From Bacteroidales bacterium (lineage in GTDB: Bacteria; Bacteroidota; Bacteroidia; Bacteroidales; UBA932), in assembly GCA_012728975.1 (NCBI GenBank), contig JAAYDZ010000065.1:1-44813 (forward strand): DNA of 44,813 bases, written 5' to 3'. The translations under genes and the position numbers were made by a program. Within the stretch, counting starts at the first letter, position 1. Each line of letters begins with the position of its first letter. The notes below the pieces were generated by a model. It had not been told where the DNA came from and did no database searches. It saw only the letters and a program-made list of their open reading frames with translations. This document shows, piece by piece, positions 1 to 8,921 of this stretch.

Positions 1-1211
1 ATCTTGTAAACGGGCAACTCCAGAGTTCTTCTCAAATTTAAATAATAATTGTCATACTTCTCAATAGTGGTAATCTTAATTGGCACATCTTCTCCATGAA
101 TCTTTTTAAATCCACTTTCAATTATCTCTTGGGGTACATTCAATGGTACTATATCACTACTTGAGGCATCAATATAGAACTCATTTTCACCTTCAATTAC
201 AAAATAGGCAGGAATCTCTGCAAATCTTACCCAATCTATTCTTTTCAAATTTGGATAAAATTTCTGCAAGTTACGATAATCCAGTTCATATTCATCAAGA
301 GGTAATACCCCTTCCCCCCATAATTTAGCAGGATTAAAGGAATGTTCAGCTTTGGTGGGTACCAACCATTGTGGAACTCTCGACATTGAAAAAATACCAC
401 TTATTGCCCACCATATCAGAAAGACCCCGAAAACCAAACCCATAATGTAATGCCAACGTTTCCACCCCTTTTTATAAGGTACCTCCAAACGCTTTTTTTG
501 TCTGTATCTATTTGCCAGCAAATAGATACCCAAGATAAATCCGGATAAAGCTGCCACAAGACAAATTGATGCGCCGACGATAATAGAAGTTTTCCACCTG
601 CCCACATCTTTCCTGATGAAAGGGAAATAGAGTTTATGCGGAATTGCACTTACCCAGGCCCAAACACGCTCTTTTCTGGTCGTGATTTGTTGAGGCATAC
701 CATTTTTTCCGGAAACAAAGAGCTCTGTTTTTTCTTCATCATCAAAATAAAACTTATAAAGCGGCATCACTCTATCATATCTGGAATAGAGCACCCATTG
801 CTCCCTTTTATGCAGAGTATCAACACGGAGGACGGGAGCATCTGACCATTTCGCAGCCTCAATTTTAATAGTAGCAAATGTTATGGGTTTTACTTGCTGC
901 TCTTGTAATGTATCAGCAACCAATGAGATTTTCTTTCCATCTGTTGCGACATCAAACAATGTTTGTCCTTGAAATTGTCTCAAGGACAATGATTCTATTT
1001 CTCCATCAACTCGACTAGTGATTGAAAGCAAATCGGGCAATGAAGAACAACATATTGTCTCCATCCTATCATTGACCATCTTATCAGAAATACGTGGATA
1101 TGGATGATAGACGAGAATCACTCCCGTGACAAACCACATAAGAAAAAATATAGCTATAAATCCCCCTACGTATTTGTGGGTCCTATGTAAATATTTCACA
1201 AACTTCTTCAT
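1..1211 (-). CDS. PepSY-type inner-membrane protein, XusC-like (3' end outside window)
   Basis: The minus frame is open from an ATG at 1211 to the window edge, giving about 403 codons without a stop. The N-terminus (MKKFVKYLHRTHKYVGGF) leads into a membrane segment at about residues 15-37 whose flanking histidines are typical of PepSY_TM proteins. Then come a periplasmic stretch, a second membrane segment near residues 208-230 and a third near 250-275 (motif WHYIMGLVFGVFLIWW). PepSY_TM proteins are thought to be haem-bearing reductases. XusC of B. thetaiotaomicron, in the same order behind a TonB receptor and a DUF4374 lipoprotein, acts in siderophore iron use. It sits 10 bases after the lipoprotein gene, so it is probably the third gene of one operon, and the riboswitch at 5037-5205 would then control it too. 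Substrate (ferric siderophore, cobalt complex or corrinoid) cannot be decided from sequence. Confidence 0.85.
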   Translation of the reverse strand, partial: MKKFVKYLHRTHKYVGGFIAIFFLMWFVTGVILVYHPYPRISDKMVNDRMETICCSSLPDLLSITSRVDGEIESLSLRQFQGQTLFDVATDGKKISLVADTLQEQQVKPITFATIKIEAAKWSDAPVLRVDTLHKREQWVLYSRYDRVMPLYKFYFDDEEKTELFVSGKNGMPQQITTRKERVWAWVSAIPHKLYFPFIRKDVGRWKTSIIVGASICLVAALSGFILGIYLLANRYRQKKRLEVPYKKGWKRWHYIMGLVFGVFLIWWAISGIFSMSRVPQWLVPTKAEHSFNPAKLWGEGVLPLDEYELDYRNLQKFYPNLKRIDWVRFAEIPAYFVIEGENEFYIDASSSDIVPLNVPQEIIESGFKKIHGEDVPIKITTIEKYDNYYLNLRRTLELPVYK

Positions 1212-1221
1212 TGCCCGTAAA

Positions 1222-2517
1222 TTAATATTTAAGTAACTCCATTGTCACATCTATCTCTCTTTCCATAGGAACGAGACGTCTGAATGAGTAACCCTCCTGC
1301 ACGGAAAGGCCTTTAGTCATAGTTTTAGTCACAATATCATAGATATATATGCCGGGAGCTGCCGTCTCCGGATTTGTCGCCAGATAGACTTTACCATCCC
1401 TGACTACAGCGAATTGTGCAAAAGTGCCAAGGCTGTAAGGCAGGGGCTTACCATCATACATAAGTTCTGTTCTCTCGTCTGTTGTCAAATCAAGAATTGC
1501 AAAATAGCAATTATAGTTGCTACCCCAACCGGCAGCATTTGTGTGAACAGGGTCCTGAATATAAAGAATAGCCATGTTGTCGCCCATATATGTGGATGTG
1601 ATTAACTTTCCGGCATCATAATTATGGCCCATATAATTAGGGTCAAACTGAAACTCTCCTTTATTGATACGTAGCAAGTTGCCTACTTGCTGAGTATAGC
1701 TGGTCGCATCCTCTCTTTCTGTGTTGCAAGCAACGTAGAGATTTCCTTTTTCGTCCCAGAATGTTTTGTCTTGTAACAACTCTCCGTATGCAGTTCCTGC
1801 CATGGTGTGAACTCTGCTCTCTTTAACATCACATTTGACGCTCATATCACTTGCTTTTATAAATATGACATTGAAATCTTCACTCCAAAACTTAGATTTC
1901 TTCTGTGTCATATAGATAATGTAGCCGTCGGACTCCCTATATTTTGCAATACCCGAAGTGCTAAAGTAGAAACCAGCTTCAGCATCAATTTCAACACCCT
2001 CCAACTGCCCCTCAGCAATAATTGACATATCAGTAGTGTTGAGTTTAGTCCAGATGATGCCAGGTTTTACTTTATCTCCATTCCACGCCATTATACAAAG
2101 AGTGGTTTTATCCAACCAGCAGTGTGTATAGCGATATCTTTTGTATGTATTACCCTGGAAAGGTCGCTCTGCAATCACAGTTAGTTTTCCATCATAAATA
2201 TGATATTTACCAAAGCGATCCGCAGAGACAGGAATCTCATAATAATATCCATCGCTAAAGATAATCTCTTCATCCAATTTTCCCGTAATGTCAGCTCCAG
2301 CGTTAATGTAGTCAATTACTACCGATGGGTCAGAAACGTCAGTTACGTTTTTCACAAGAAAAGAGGGCTGATCAGTACCTGCTTTTACCCAAATGTCAAA
2401 ATACTTCTCTACTAAATCATCCGGTTCAGGATCGGGGGTAATAGGATCCTCACAAGATGTAAACACCAAAGTAAACGCTGCCATAATGGCAATCAAAAGA
2501 AATTTTAACTGTTTCAT
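1222..2517 (-). CDS. DUF4374-like surface lipoprotein, XusB-like beta-propeller
   Basis: The product has 431 residues. A lipoprotein signal peptide ends at about residue 22 in FTSC, followed by acidic and proline-rich residues (EDPITPDPEPDD). An acidic stretch right after the lipid cysteine is the known surface-export signal in Bacteroidetes lipoproteins, so outward exposure is inferred. The rest has repeated short beta-strand units ending in YIYD and GKVYLATNPE, as expected for a beta-propeller, and resembles the DUF4374 family, to which I assign XusB, the ferric-enterobactin-binding lipoprotein of B. thetaiotaomicron. It lies 11 bases after the receptor gene and 10 before the PepSY gene. 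With a cobalamin riboswitch upstream, a role like that of the B12-binding lipoprotein BtuG is an alternative. Family recognition is from memory of the motif pattern and was not searched. Confidence 0.75.
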   Translation of the reverse strand: MKQLKFLLIAIMAAFTLVFTSCEDPITPDPEPDDLVEKYFDIWVKAGTDQPSFLVKNVTDVSDPSVVIDYINAGADITGKLDEEIIFSDGYYYEIPVSADRFGKYHIYDGKLTVIAERPFQGNTYKRYRYTHCWLDKTTLCIMAWNGDKVKPGIIWTKLNTTDMSIIAEGQLEGVEIDAEAGFYFSTSGIAKYRESDGYIIYMTQKKSKFWSEDFNVIFIKASDMSVKCDVKESRVHTMAGTAYGELLQDKTFWDEKGNLYVACNTEREDATSYTQQVGNLLRINKGEFQFDPNYMGHNYDAGKLITSTYMGDNMAILYIQDPVHTNAAGWGSNYNCYFAILDLTTDERTELMYDGKPLPYSLGTFAQFAVVRDGKVYLATNPETAAPGIYIYDIVTKTMTKGLSVQEGYSFRRLVPMEREIDVTMELLKY

Positions 2518-2528
2518 TTTTATAAAAA

Positions 2529-4889
2529 TTAATTGATGAATAATCGTAACTTCAGAAAGAAATGTCTTCCTGGTTTCTGTAGCATGAAGTTGTCATATAG
2601 TTCTTTATCAAAAAGGTTATTGCACCCCAGTGATATATTATAACGCTCTTTTTTCCATGAATAGGCAATTACCGCATTGTGTTGATGTTGAGTCGGAATT
2701 TTTAATTTTCCGGCCAAAGAACCATAGGCTTCCCAGGTCAAATAAAACCAGTGCACATATTGGTAATGATAACCTATTCTCAGTTTATCTCCATTTCCAA
2801 AAATATCTCTGAAATAAAAATCTACCTCAGCATTACCGAACAACCAAGGTCTGTTTGGTAACTTATTCTTATAGGTAATGGATGCTTTACCATCCTCCTT
2901 GTACTGGTTCATATCCCTGGCATCTTGATAGCTACAGTTAAGTAAACACCATATGAAGTCCTTGTAGTTATATGAAAACTCTCCTTCAATACCGGCAATT
3001 TTCACACTTGAAACATTCTCATACTGAGATAACCCGTCTCTCTCTGAAACTACAAGCCTGACATAGTCGGTAGCATCTCTGATGAAAGCATTTGCTTCAT
3101 AGTTGAAAAGATGCTTATTCTTTACCGTTATCGATCCAAAAAGCCCTAAATTGAAGTTATCGCTATTCTCAGGCCTTAAAGTAAGGTTAGGTAGCACGGT
3201 AATGCCATTACCAAGCAATTCATTTCCCAAAAGAAGCCTTATACTATGTTCATAAGAGGCCTTTAGGGCGAGAGGCTCAAAAATTGTAAATCTCATTGCT
3301 GCACCATATCCCCAATAGTTTTTTGTCGCCTCACTATCTATCTCATCTGAACCGGAAATCCAGGGTCTATCTTTTTGTGTAACCTTAAGGTAGTTGATAT
3401 AATCCTTCAAGAAGAAGACATTATTCATTTTGCCATCAAAGAAGGTCTGGTTGTAAGAGAGCCCTATAATGTGTTTTGCGAGCACATCATTTGATCTGGA
3501 GAAGGATTTGTCCACCTCATCATATCTCTCATTGCCAAGCCTGTTGAGCAGATAATTCAGATTTAACGAGTGGTTGTGATTAATAGCATAATCAAAATTT
3601 ATGCGAGCTACGGTCCTGGGACGTTTATAATGTCTCATAGATCTACTACCACCATTTATTTCATTGCGAGTAGTGTTGATGTAATTGTTGTTCCAGTCAT
3701 ATTTTCTAAACACAGTGTCTATAGTACACGAATGATCCCAGGTGTATGAAAGAAGTGCTTGAAAATCCAAGTTTTCAAAAATCAAATCTCTCTTTTTATA
3801 TATTGCAGAAATGTTTTTTGAATCAGATTTCCTCTCCGCTTCACCATACACGACAGATTGAATCGATCCGGTTTGCAGCTCTTTATCAACCTTAGAATAT
3901 GAAGCTGTTATAAAAAACGCATCGGTCCATTTCTTATTTGTGACCCCAATTTCCAACCCTCCTAATAATGAGAAATAATCATCATGAAAACGTTTTCTCT
4001 CTTCAAGCATATATTTTTCTTGCTCCTCATTCCAAACTTCCACGTTTTTGACCTTATAATCATTCTTGGAATAATTCACACCGATAGTGGGTTTAATAAT
4101 AAATCCCGTCTTTGGCTCCACATATTGCCCGTTGAAGTTAAACTGATGCGTGTGGAAGGAACCTATACTGTAGGAAACATCACAGAAATTCTTTTTTTGT
4201 TGATTTGTAATAATATTGATCGCTCCGCCTAGAGCATCTGTCCCCAAATGAGCAGGAACTACTCCTTTATATATTTCAATACGTTCAATTATATTGGGCG
4301 GGAGATTCGCTAAAGTCACCCCGCTTCCTTTTGTATCCAGTGGCATACCATCCAGGAAATAGCGGATAGAATTACCGGACATACCATTTATCGAAAGACT
4401 AAAATCAGACCCTACTCCTCCTTCCTCTCGTATTCTCACTCCTGTAGTTCTATTGACGATGGCGCTCAGGCTTTGAGTAGTATTAACTAGTGGTTTAACA
4501 TTCATGGCATTAACAGCATAGGCACCTTCACGGAGCAATTGCGCCCTACTCTTTCCGTAAACTTGTGCCGACTCAAGATGGACCGAACTTTCCTTCAATA
4601 CCAGATCCACTTTCTTATTCGAACGCACCTCAATTATCTGTTCCTGCGTCTCATAGCCCACCATAGAGGCAACCAACACATATTCACCGGCATTTACAGA
4701 TAGGATATAATGCCCTTTTTCATCAGTATAAGTACCGGCAGTGGTATTCTTAAGAACTACAGCGGCGGCAAAAACAGGCTCTCCATTCGGGTCTGTCACT
4801 ATGCCCGATAATGTAAACTTTGATTGCGCAAAGGAACTTGCACACAAAAGTACCAGAAATAAGAAGCTTGCTGTTTTTTTCTTTATCAT
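2529..4889 (-). CDS. TonB-dependent outer-membrane receptor under a cobalamin riboswitch (XusA- or BtuB-like)
   Basis: The product has 786 residues when started at the ATG at 4889 (MIKKKTASFLFLVLLCASSFAQ, a clear signal peptide). A TTG 24 bases upstream is less likely. Residues about 25-105 form the carboxypeptidase-regulatory-like domain common in Bacteroidetes receptors (SGIVTDPNGEPVFAAAVVL). Residues about 115-230 form the plug, with the signatures YFLDGMPLD, RIEIYKGVVPAHLGTDALGG and AINIITN. The remainder is a 22-strand-type barrel that ends in an aromatic-rich strand (FFLKLRLFIN). TonB receptors use proton-motive force, through TonB-ExbBD, to move metal chelates or corrinoids across the outer membrane. 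It is the first gene after the cobalamin riboswitch at 5037-5205 and is followed by the lipoprotein and PepSY genes. The riboswitch argues for a cobalt or corrinoid substrate; the gene set argues for a siderophore-like one. Confidence 0.9.
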   Translation of the reverse strand: MIKKKTASFLFLVLLCASSFAQSKFTLSGIVTDPNGEPVFAAAVVLKNTTAGTYTDEKGHYILSVNAGEYVLVASMVGYETQEQIIEVRSNKKVDLVLKESSVHLESAQVYGKSRAQLLREGAYAVNAMNVKPLVNTTQSLSAIVNRTTGVRIREEGGVGSDFSLSINGMSGNSIRYFLDGMPLDTKGSGVTLANLPPNIIERIEIYKGVVPAHLGTDALGGAINIITNQQKKNFCDVSYSIGSFHTHQFNFNGQYVEPKTGFIIKPTIGVNYSKNDYKVKNVEVWNEEQEKYMLEERKRFHDDYFSLLGGLEIGVTNKKWTDAFFITASYSKVDKELQTGSIQSVVYGEAERKSDSKNISAIYKKRDLIFENLDFQALLSYTWDHSCTIDTVFRKYDWNNNYINTTRNEINGGSRSMRHYKRPRTVARINFDYAINHNHSLNLNYLLNRLGNERYDEVDKSFSRSNDVLAKHIIGLSYNQTFFDGKMNNVFFLKDYINYLKVTQKDRPWISGSDEIDSEATKNYWGYGAAMRFTIFEPLALKASYEHSIRLLLGNELLGNGITVLPNLTLRPENSDNFNLGLFGSITVKNKHLFNYEANAFIRDATDYVRLVVSERDGLSQYENVSSVKIAGIEGEFSYNYKDFIWCLLNCSYQDARDMNQYKEDGKASITYKNKLPNRPWLFGNAEVDFYFRDIFGNGDKLRIGYHYQYVHWFYLTWEAYGSLAGKLKIPTQHQHNAVIAYSWKKERYNISLGCNNLFDKELYDNFMLQKPGRHFFLKLRLFIN

Positions 4890-5036
4890 TCTATCGCTTA
4901 AATTGTCATTCAACGGCCTTGGGACAAATAGGATAGAACATCATAAAAAACGAAATCCCTTATATTTATTTAAGTTAGGAATTCACCATTGTATGTTCAC
5001 GGCTCTTATTACCCGAAAGCCTTTAAACTAACATAA

Positions 5037-5205
5037 TTGGCAGGTTTTCTGGCTTGCTCTATCCCTGACGCCTTCCCATTCTTGTAGAACAGTGACTTAG
5101 ATTTTCAAGGACATTACACGGAGCTTACAGCAGCGGTGTCTGCTCAGGATTTTCACCTGATTCCCTTTTTTCGACTACCCCGGATTGAAGAGTCGAACAC
5201 CAATT
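5037..5205 (-). promoter_or_regulatory. Cobalamin riboswitch 1, upstream of the TonB receptor
   Basis: Read on the minus strand, the cobalamin aptamer core is plain: GGGAATCAGGTGAAAATCC, then GACACCGCTGCTGTAAGC (5120-5165), then a GTCACTG B12 box near 5091-5097, then GGGAAGGCG and GCAAGCCAGAAAACCTGCC at the 3' end (5039-5058). The ATG of the receptor gene lies about 150 bases downstream. I see no strong intrinsic terminator between aptamer and start, so control of translation initiation is more likely than attenuation, but that is inference. The rest of the gene-free stretch 4890-5319 shows only the promoter element at 5211-5218. Confidence 0.95.
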
Positions 5206-5210
5206 TGGCG

Positions 5211-5218
5211 CAAAAGTA
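5211..5218 (-). promoter_or_regulatory. Bacteroidetes -7 promoter element for riboswitch 1 transcript
   Basis: The minus strand reads TACTTTTG, a full match to the Bacteroidetes -7 consensus TAnnTTTG, placed just before the aptamer so that transcription would begin near 5204. A clear -33 TTG at the usual spacing is not seen. Confidence 0.6.
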
Positions 5219-5319
5219 AGAAATGTTTTTTATAATTAAGAATAAATCATCATAAACTCAATCTGTCATTAATAGTCTAGTCGCCATCAGAAGAGTTTAT
5301 AAAGACCTTTTTGAAAATT

Positions 5320-7110
5320 CTATTCCGCTTTTATGACCTTTCCGGCTTCATCTAACAGCAATAGGGTCAACCGACCCTTCGGAAAAGAGGTGCGAGCCAC
5401 AGCAAGACAGCGTGCCGACAACAAACGAAAGAATTTTTCCGTGTCTTCATAACTTAATAAGACCCACAATTCCCGAGCTAAAGTAATCTGCTCAATAATC
5501 TCTCCTGCAGATTCTGAACAACCGGCTTCTGCTGCCAACTGTTTCAAAAAACCCTTGTTCATCATCACATTTTTACTATGAGTATCAAGAAAACCCTCAG
5601 CTAACTTTACAGCCTTCCCTACCATTACCCCTAAAGTAACGTTTTCTATTTTAAGTTCACTCGCTATCCTCAATGCATCACCTATAAAGTTACCATATTG
5701 AACAAAGGCTTGAGGAGGAAGTTTCGGATATAAAGCCTTTAAAAAGCCCTCGCTCTTGGCTCCGGAATTGATAACCAAGCGAGGAGACCCAACTGCCTTA
5801 CAAACTTGAATTCCACTGCGAATAGCACCAATATAGGCTTCCGAAGAAAATGGACGGACAATACCCGAGGTGCCTATAATGGAAATACCGCCCTCAACGC
5901 CCAATCTGGGATTAAATGTCCGTTTTGCCAATTCACGGCCACCGGGGACGGAAATTATCACATCTAACCCTCCGGAATAGAGTGCTGATAACTCCCTTTC
6001 TATCATTTGTCGGGGCACTCTATTAATTGCCGGGCCTCCTATTTCCAATCCCAAACCGGGCAGCGTAACCTTGCCAATCCCTTCCCCATGTATAAATCGA
6101 ATCTCTGAAGAGTCATTGAATCTGATAGTTGAGATAATACTTTGCCCATCAGTCACATCAGGATCATCTCCAGCATCTTTAATAACCGTCGCCGAAACGC
6201 TTCCGTTCTCTTTTTTAATTTTGGCAATCGCCAATTCCAGTACTTCGCCATTTGGAAAAGTAATGGGAACGCTTTGCGACTCTTTTTCTCCCAAAAGGAC
6301 AAGTAAAGCAGCCTTGCTGGCAGCTGTTGCACATGCTCCCGTCGTATATCCACTTCTTAATGGGAAAAAACCGGGAACATACAATTCTATCTGTTTACGT
6401 AAACCATGCTCTCCGGTAACTTTTACAGATTCATAGGGCAATGAGGGTCTTTTGATAGCATAAACGGGAATACCATATTGTCGGGCTGCTTTTACTTTTT
6501 GAATAAAGCCTCCGGACTCCCCGCTCTCCTTGGTCAATATAGCTTGCGGATCAAGCTGCTCTAACAGAGCAAAATCATTTCCTTCTTCATAGTAAACAAG
6601 ATTTTGCTCGCTAAACCCCTCTTCCTTTGCTTTTAAAAGAGATTCCTCCCTAGGAAGAATACGAAACCAACAAGTATGCTTTTGCCAGTATTCACGAAGC
6701 TTACCTATGGTCTGAACACCAGTCAACGCCAACACTCTTTCAATACCCTCCCCAATTAATCGCCTGATTGCATCGTCATAATCTTCACACCAAACTATAT
6801 TATCCGATTGTTCGGGATAACGACGCTCAACACGAACAATCGGAAGGCCTAACACCTCCGAAGTTTCAGCAACCACATTATGCAACTCTACAGCAAAAGG
6901 ATGGGCAGCATCCACCAAAAGTCTGATTTCTTGACTTCTACAAAAGGCTATCATAGCCTCCGCATCCAATCCTCCTGTTAAATGCACACCATTGCGACAT
7001 ACTATTTGTTGCAGATCGCCCTTAGTGGAATAATAGTATGGGGAACCGGCTTCATCGGCTACTCTGACCGCCATACGTCCTTCTGTAGTGCCTCCTAATA
7101 TCAATATCAT
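5320..7110 (-). CDS. CbiJ-CbiD fusion: cobalt-precorrin-6A reductase and cobalt-precorrin-5B C1-methyltransferase
   Basis: The product has 596 residues in two enzyme parts. Residues 1 to about 245 are CbiJ/CobK-like: a nucleotide-binding start MILILGGTTEGR, and HPFAVELHNV and ILTKESGESGGF typical of the family. CbiJ reduces cobalt-precorrin-6A. Residues about 250-596 are CbiD, starting at LRSGYTTGACATAASKAA, with further motifs DAGDDPDVTDG, INRVPRQMI, ISIIGTSGIVRP and GNFIGDAL. CbiD methylates C1 of cobalt-precorrin-5B. CbiD marks the anaerobic, early-cobalt route. The start ATG overlaps the stop of the CbiG-CbiF gene by four bases, suggesting translational coupling. It is the last gene of the riboswitch 2 operon. 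CbiD makes the substrate that CbiJ reduces, so the fusion joins two consecutive steps. Confidence 0.95.
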   Translation of the reverse strand: MILILGGTTEGRMAVRVADEAGSPYYYSTKGDLQQIVCRNGVHLTGGLDAEAMIAFCRSQEIRLLVDAAHPFAVELHNVVAETSEVLGLPIVRVERRYPEQSDNIVWCEDYDDAIRRLIGEGIERVLALTGVQTIGKLREYWQKHTCWFRILPREESLLKAKEEGFSEQNLVYYEEGNDFALLEQLDPQAILTKESGESGGFIQKVKAARQYGIPVYAIKRPSLPYESVKVTGEHGLRKQIELYVPGFFPLRSGYTTGACATAASKAALLVLLGEKESQSVPITFPNGEVLELAIAKIKKENGSVSATVIKDAGDDPDVTDGQSIISTIRFNDSSEIRFIHGEGIGKVTLPGLGLEIGGPAINRVPRQMIERELSALYSGGLDVIISVPGGRELAKRTFNPRLGVEGGISIIGTSGIVRPFSSEAYIGAIRSGIQVCKAVGSPRLVINSGAKSEGFLKALYPKLPPQAFVQYGNFIGDALRIASELKIENVTLGVMVGKAVKLAEGFLDTHSKNVMMNKGFLKQLAAEAGCSESAGEIIEQITLARELWVLLSYEDTEKFFRLLSARCLAVARTSFPKGRLTLLLLDEAGKVIKAE

Positions 7111-8921
7111 GGTCTGAAAAGGTGTTTAAAGTCATGAGCATAGAGGCGTGATTGACCTTCTCGGTTATCAATGGCATCTCCTACTACCAATAAAGTAGTA
7201 AGCGTCAAATTATTCTCACGAACAATACGGGCAAGGTCTTTTAATTCTCCCCTATAGATACGCTCTTCTTTCCAGGTAAGCTTATAACAAGCTGCCACCG
7301 GAGTTTCAGGCGGATAGGCCTGCAATAATTCCTCTTGAACCTGCTCTACAATTCCCGCACTGAGATAAATGCACATTGTGCTCTGTGATTGTGCCAATTT
7401 GTGGAGTTGTTCCTTTTCAGGCATGGGCGTACGACCCTCTCCCCTTGTGAGTATTATGGTTTGTACTTTTTCCGGTATTGTAAACTGAGAACGAAGGGCG
7501 GCAGCGGCAGCCTGAAAAGAGGAGATACCCGGTGTAATATTATAACTCATCTTATGCTTGTCGAAGAATGCCATTTGTTCCTGTATAGCCCCATAGATAC
7601 AGGGGTCCCCCGTATGAAGACGGACCACCAGAAGCCCACGGTCATAAAATTCTTTCATCAGAGCAAACTGCTCATCCAAATCGATGTGAGCAGAACTTCG
7701 GACAGTTGCCCCGTTTTTGGCATAATAAGTGAGTTCTACGGGAACCAAACTACCTGCGTATAATATCAGATCAGCTTCCTGAAGGAAACGTTTGCCTCGC
7801 ACAGAAATCAATTCCGGATCTCCGGGACCCGCACCGACTATTTCTATATGCCCGCTGCGTAATGATCTCCTTTCTAAAGACAAAGCAAATGTAAAATGGC
7901 TTTCCTCGGTCAGCACACCTTTCTGTTTTTCCATCAACATAGGTCCACCGTTACTGCTTTTTATTGAAGCTGCTTCCGCTACCCCATAAATACCTGTAAC
8001 CACAAAAGCCTTTTGAGATGGATTTGGCACCTCTATATTTTTCAACTCTTCAGTTCTATATATCTGCTTTTTTATATAAGGATATTTTTTGCACAATTCT
8101 CTCAACAGAGGTTCATCCTTTTTCAGATCTATGGTACCGACTGAGGCTAAAGCCAGCGGACTTAGGCCCTGTTTTTTAATTTTCTGCTCTATAAAGTCAA
8201 CAATTCCATCGGGATTGGACCCTTTCCGGCAGCCGATACCAAGATGGAGTACCTGTGGATAGAAAGTAAGCATAGGTATCTCACCCGCATCGTATAAGTA
8301 TGGAGTTACTGCAATTATCAGTTTTACCTCCGGCAATGGGATCTCTGAGAAATGATAAAATACTCTGACATGCCCGGGCAAAGTCTCTTCAAGATATCCG
8401 GTCCCCTTATCCTTGACCTCAAGTAATAGTGCAGTCGGCTGCTTCTGAACAAAAAGATGGATACATTGGTTCATGTGTGATGGCGAAGCAGCACTCTGCC
8501 AACCATATCGGGATGCCAAAGTATCCAGGGCCCATAGCTCTTCATTATCACTCTGCGTAGTGACAATTGCTTCGCCTCCGACAATAGATGCAATCCGGCG
8601 ACTCAGATCATTTGCTCCTCCAATATGACCGGAGAGAACCGGAATAACATATTTCCCCGTACTGTCCACACATATTACAGCGGGATCTTCATACTTATTT
8701 TTGATATAGGAGGCAATAGTCCTGACACAAATACCCATAGCTCCAATAAAGATAATAGCGTCAAAGTCCGAAAAGTGCTCAGCAAAAAAGCCGGTGTAAG
8801 AGTCTATCGTTATGCATCCTTCACATTTATTTGTGGTATAAACGAGGGCATCACCCAGTTCTTGTCGAATGGTTTCAGCTAAAGGTAGGCTATGTAGAGA
8901 AACTAATACAATTGCTTTCAT
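7107..8921 (-). CDS. CbiG-CbiF fusion: cobalt-precorrin-5A hydrolase and cobalt-precorrin-4 C11-methyltransferase
   Basis: The product has 604 residues. Residues 1 to about 345 are CbiG: the central part has IFIGAMGICVRTIA and PVLSGHIGGANDLSRRIA, and the C-terminal part has LHLGIGCRKGSN and ASVGTIDLKKDE. CbiG opens the delta-lactone of cobalt-precorrin-5A and releases acetaldehyde. Residues about 355-604 are the class III SAM methyltransferase CbiF/CobM, with GAGPGDPELISVRG, DLILYAGSLVP, RLHTGDPCIYGA and ITPGISSFQAAAA. CbiF acts just before CbiG, so the fusion joins successive steps. There are four-base overlaps with both neighbours in the operon. Both halves look complete compared with stand-alone family members, with no frameshift. 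Confidence 0.95.
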   Translation of the reverse strand: MKAIVLVSLHSLPLAETIRQELGDALVYTTNKCEGCITIDSYTGFFAEHFSDFDAIIFIGAMGICVRTIASYIKNKYEDPAVICVDSTGKYVIPVLSGHIGGANDLSRRIASIVGGEAIVTTQSDNEELWALDTLASRYGWQSAASPSHMNQCIHLFVQKQPTALLLEVKDKGTGYLEETLPGHVRVFYHFSEIPLPEVKLIIAVTPYLYDAGEIPMLTFYPQVLHLGIGCRKGSNPDGIVDFIEQKIKKQGLSPLALASVGTIDLKKDEPLLRELCKKYPYIKKQIYRTEELKNIEVPNPSQKAFVVTGIYGVAEAASIKSSNGGPMLMEKQKGVLTEESHFTFALSLERRSLRSGHIEIVGAGPGDPELISVRGKRFLQEADLILYAGSLVPVELTYYAKNGATVRSSAHIDLDEQFALMKEFYDRGLLVVRLHTGDPCIYGAIQEQMAFFDKHKMSYNITPGISSFQAAAAALRSQFTIPEKVQTIILTRGEGRTPMPEKEQLHKLAQSQSTMCIYLSAGIVEQVQEELLQAYPPETPVAACYKLTWKEERIYRGELKDLARIVRENNLTLTTLLVVGDAIDNREGQSRLYAHDFKHLFRP

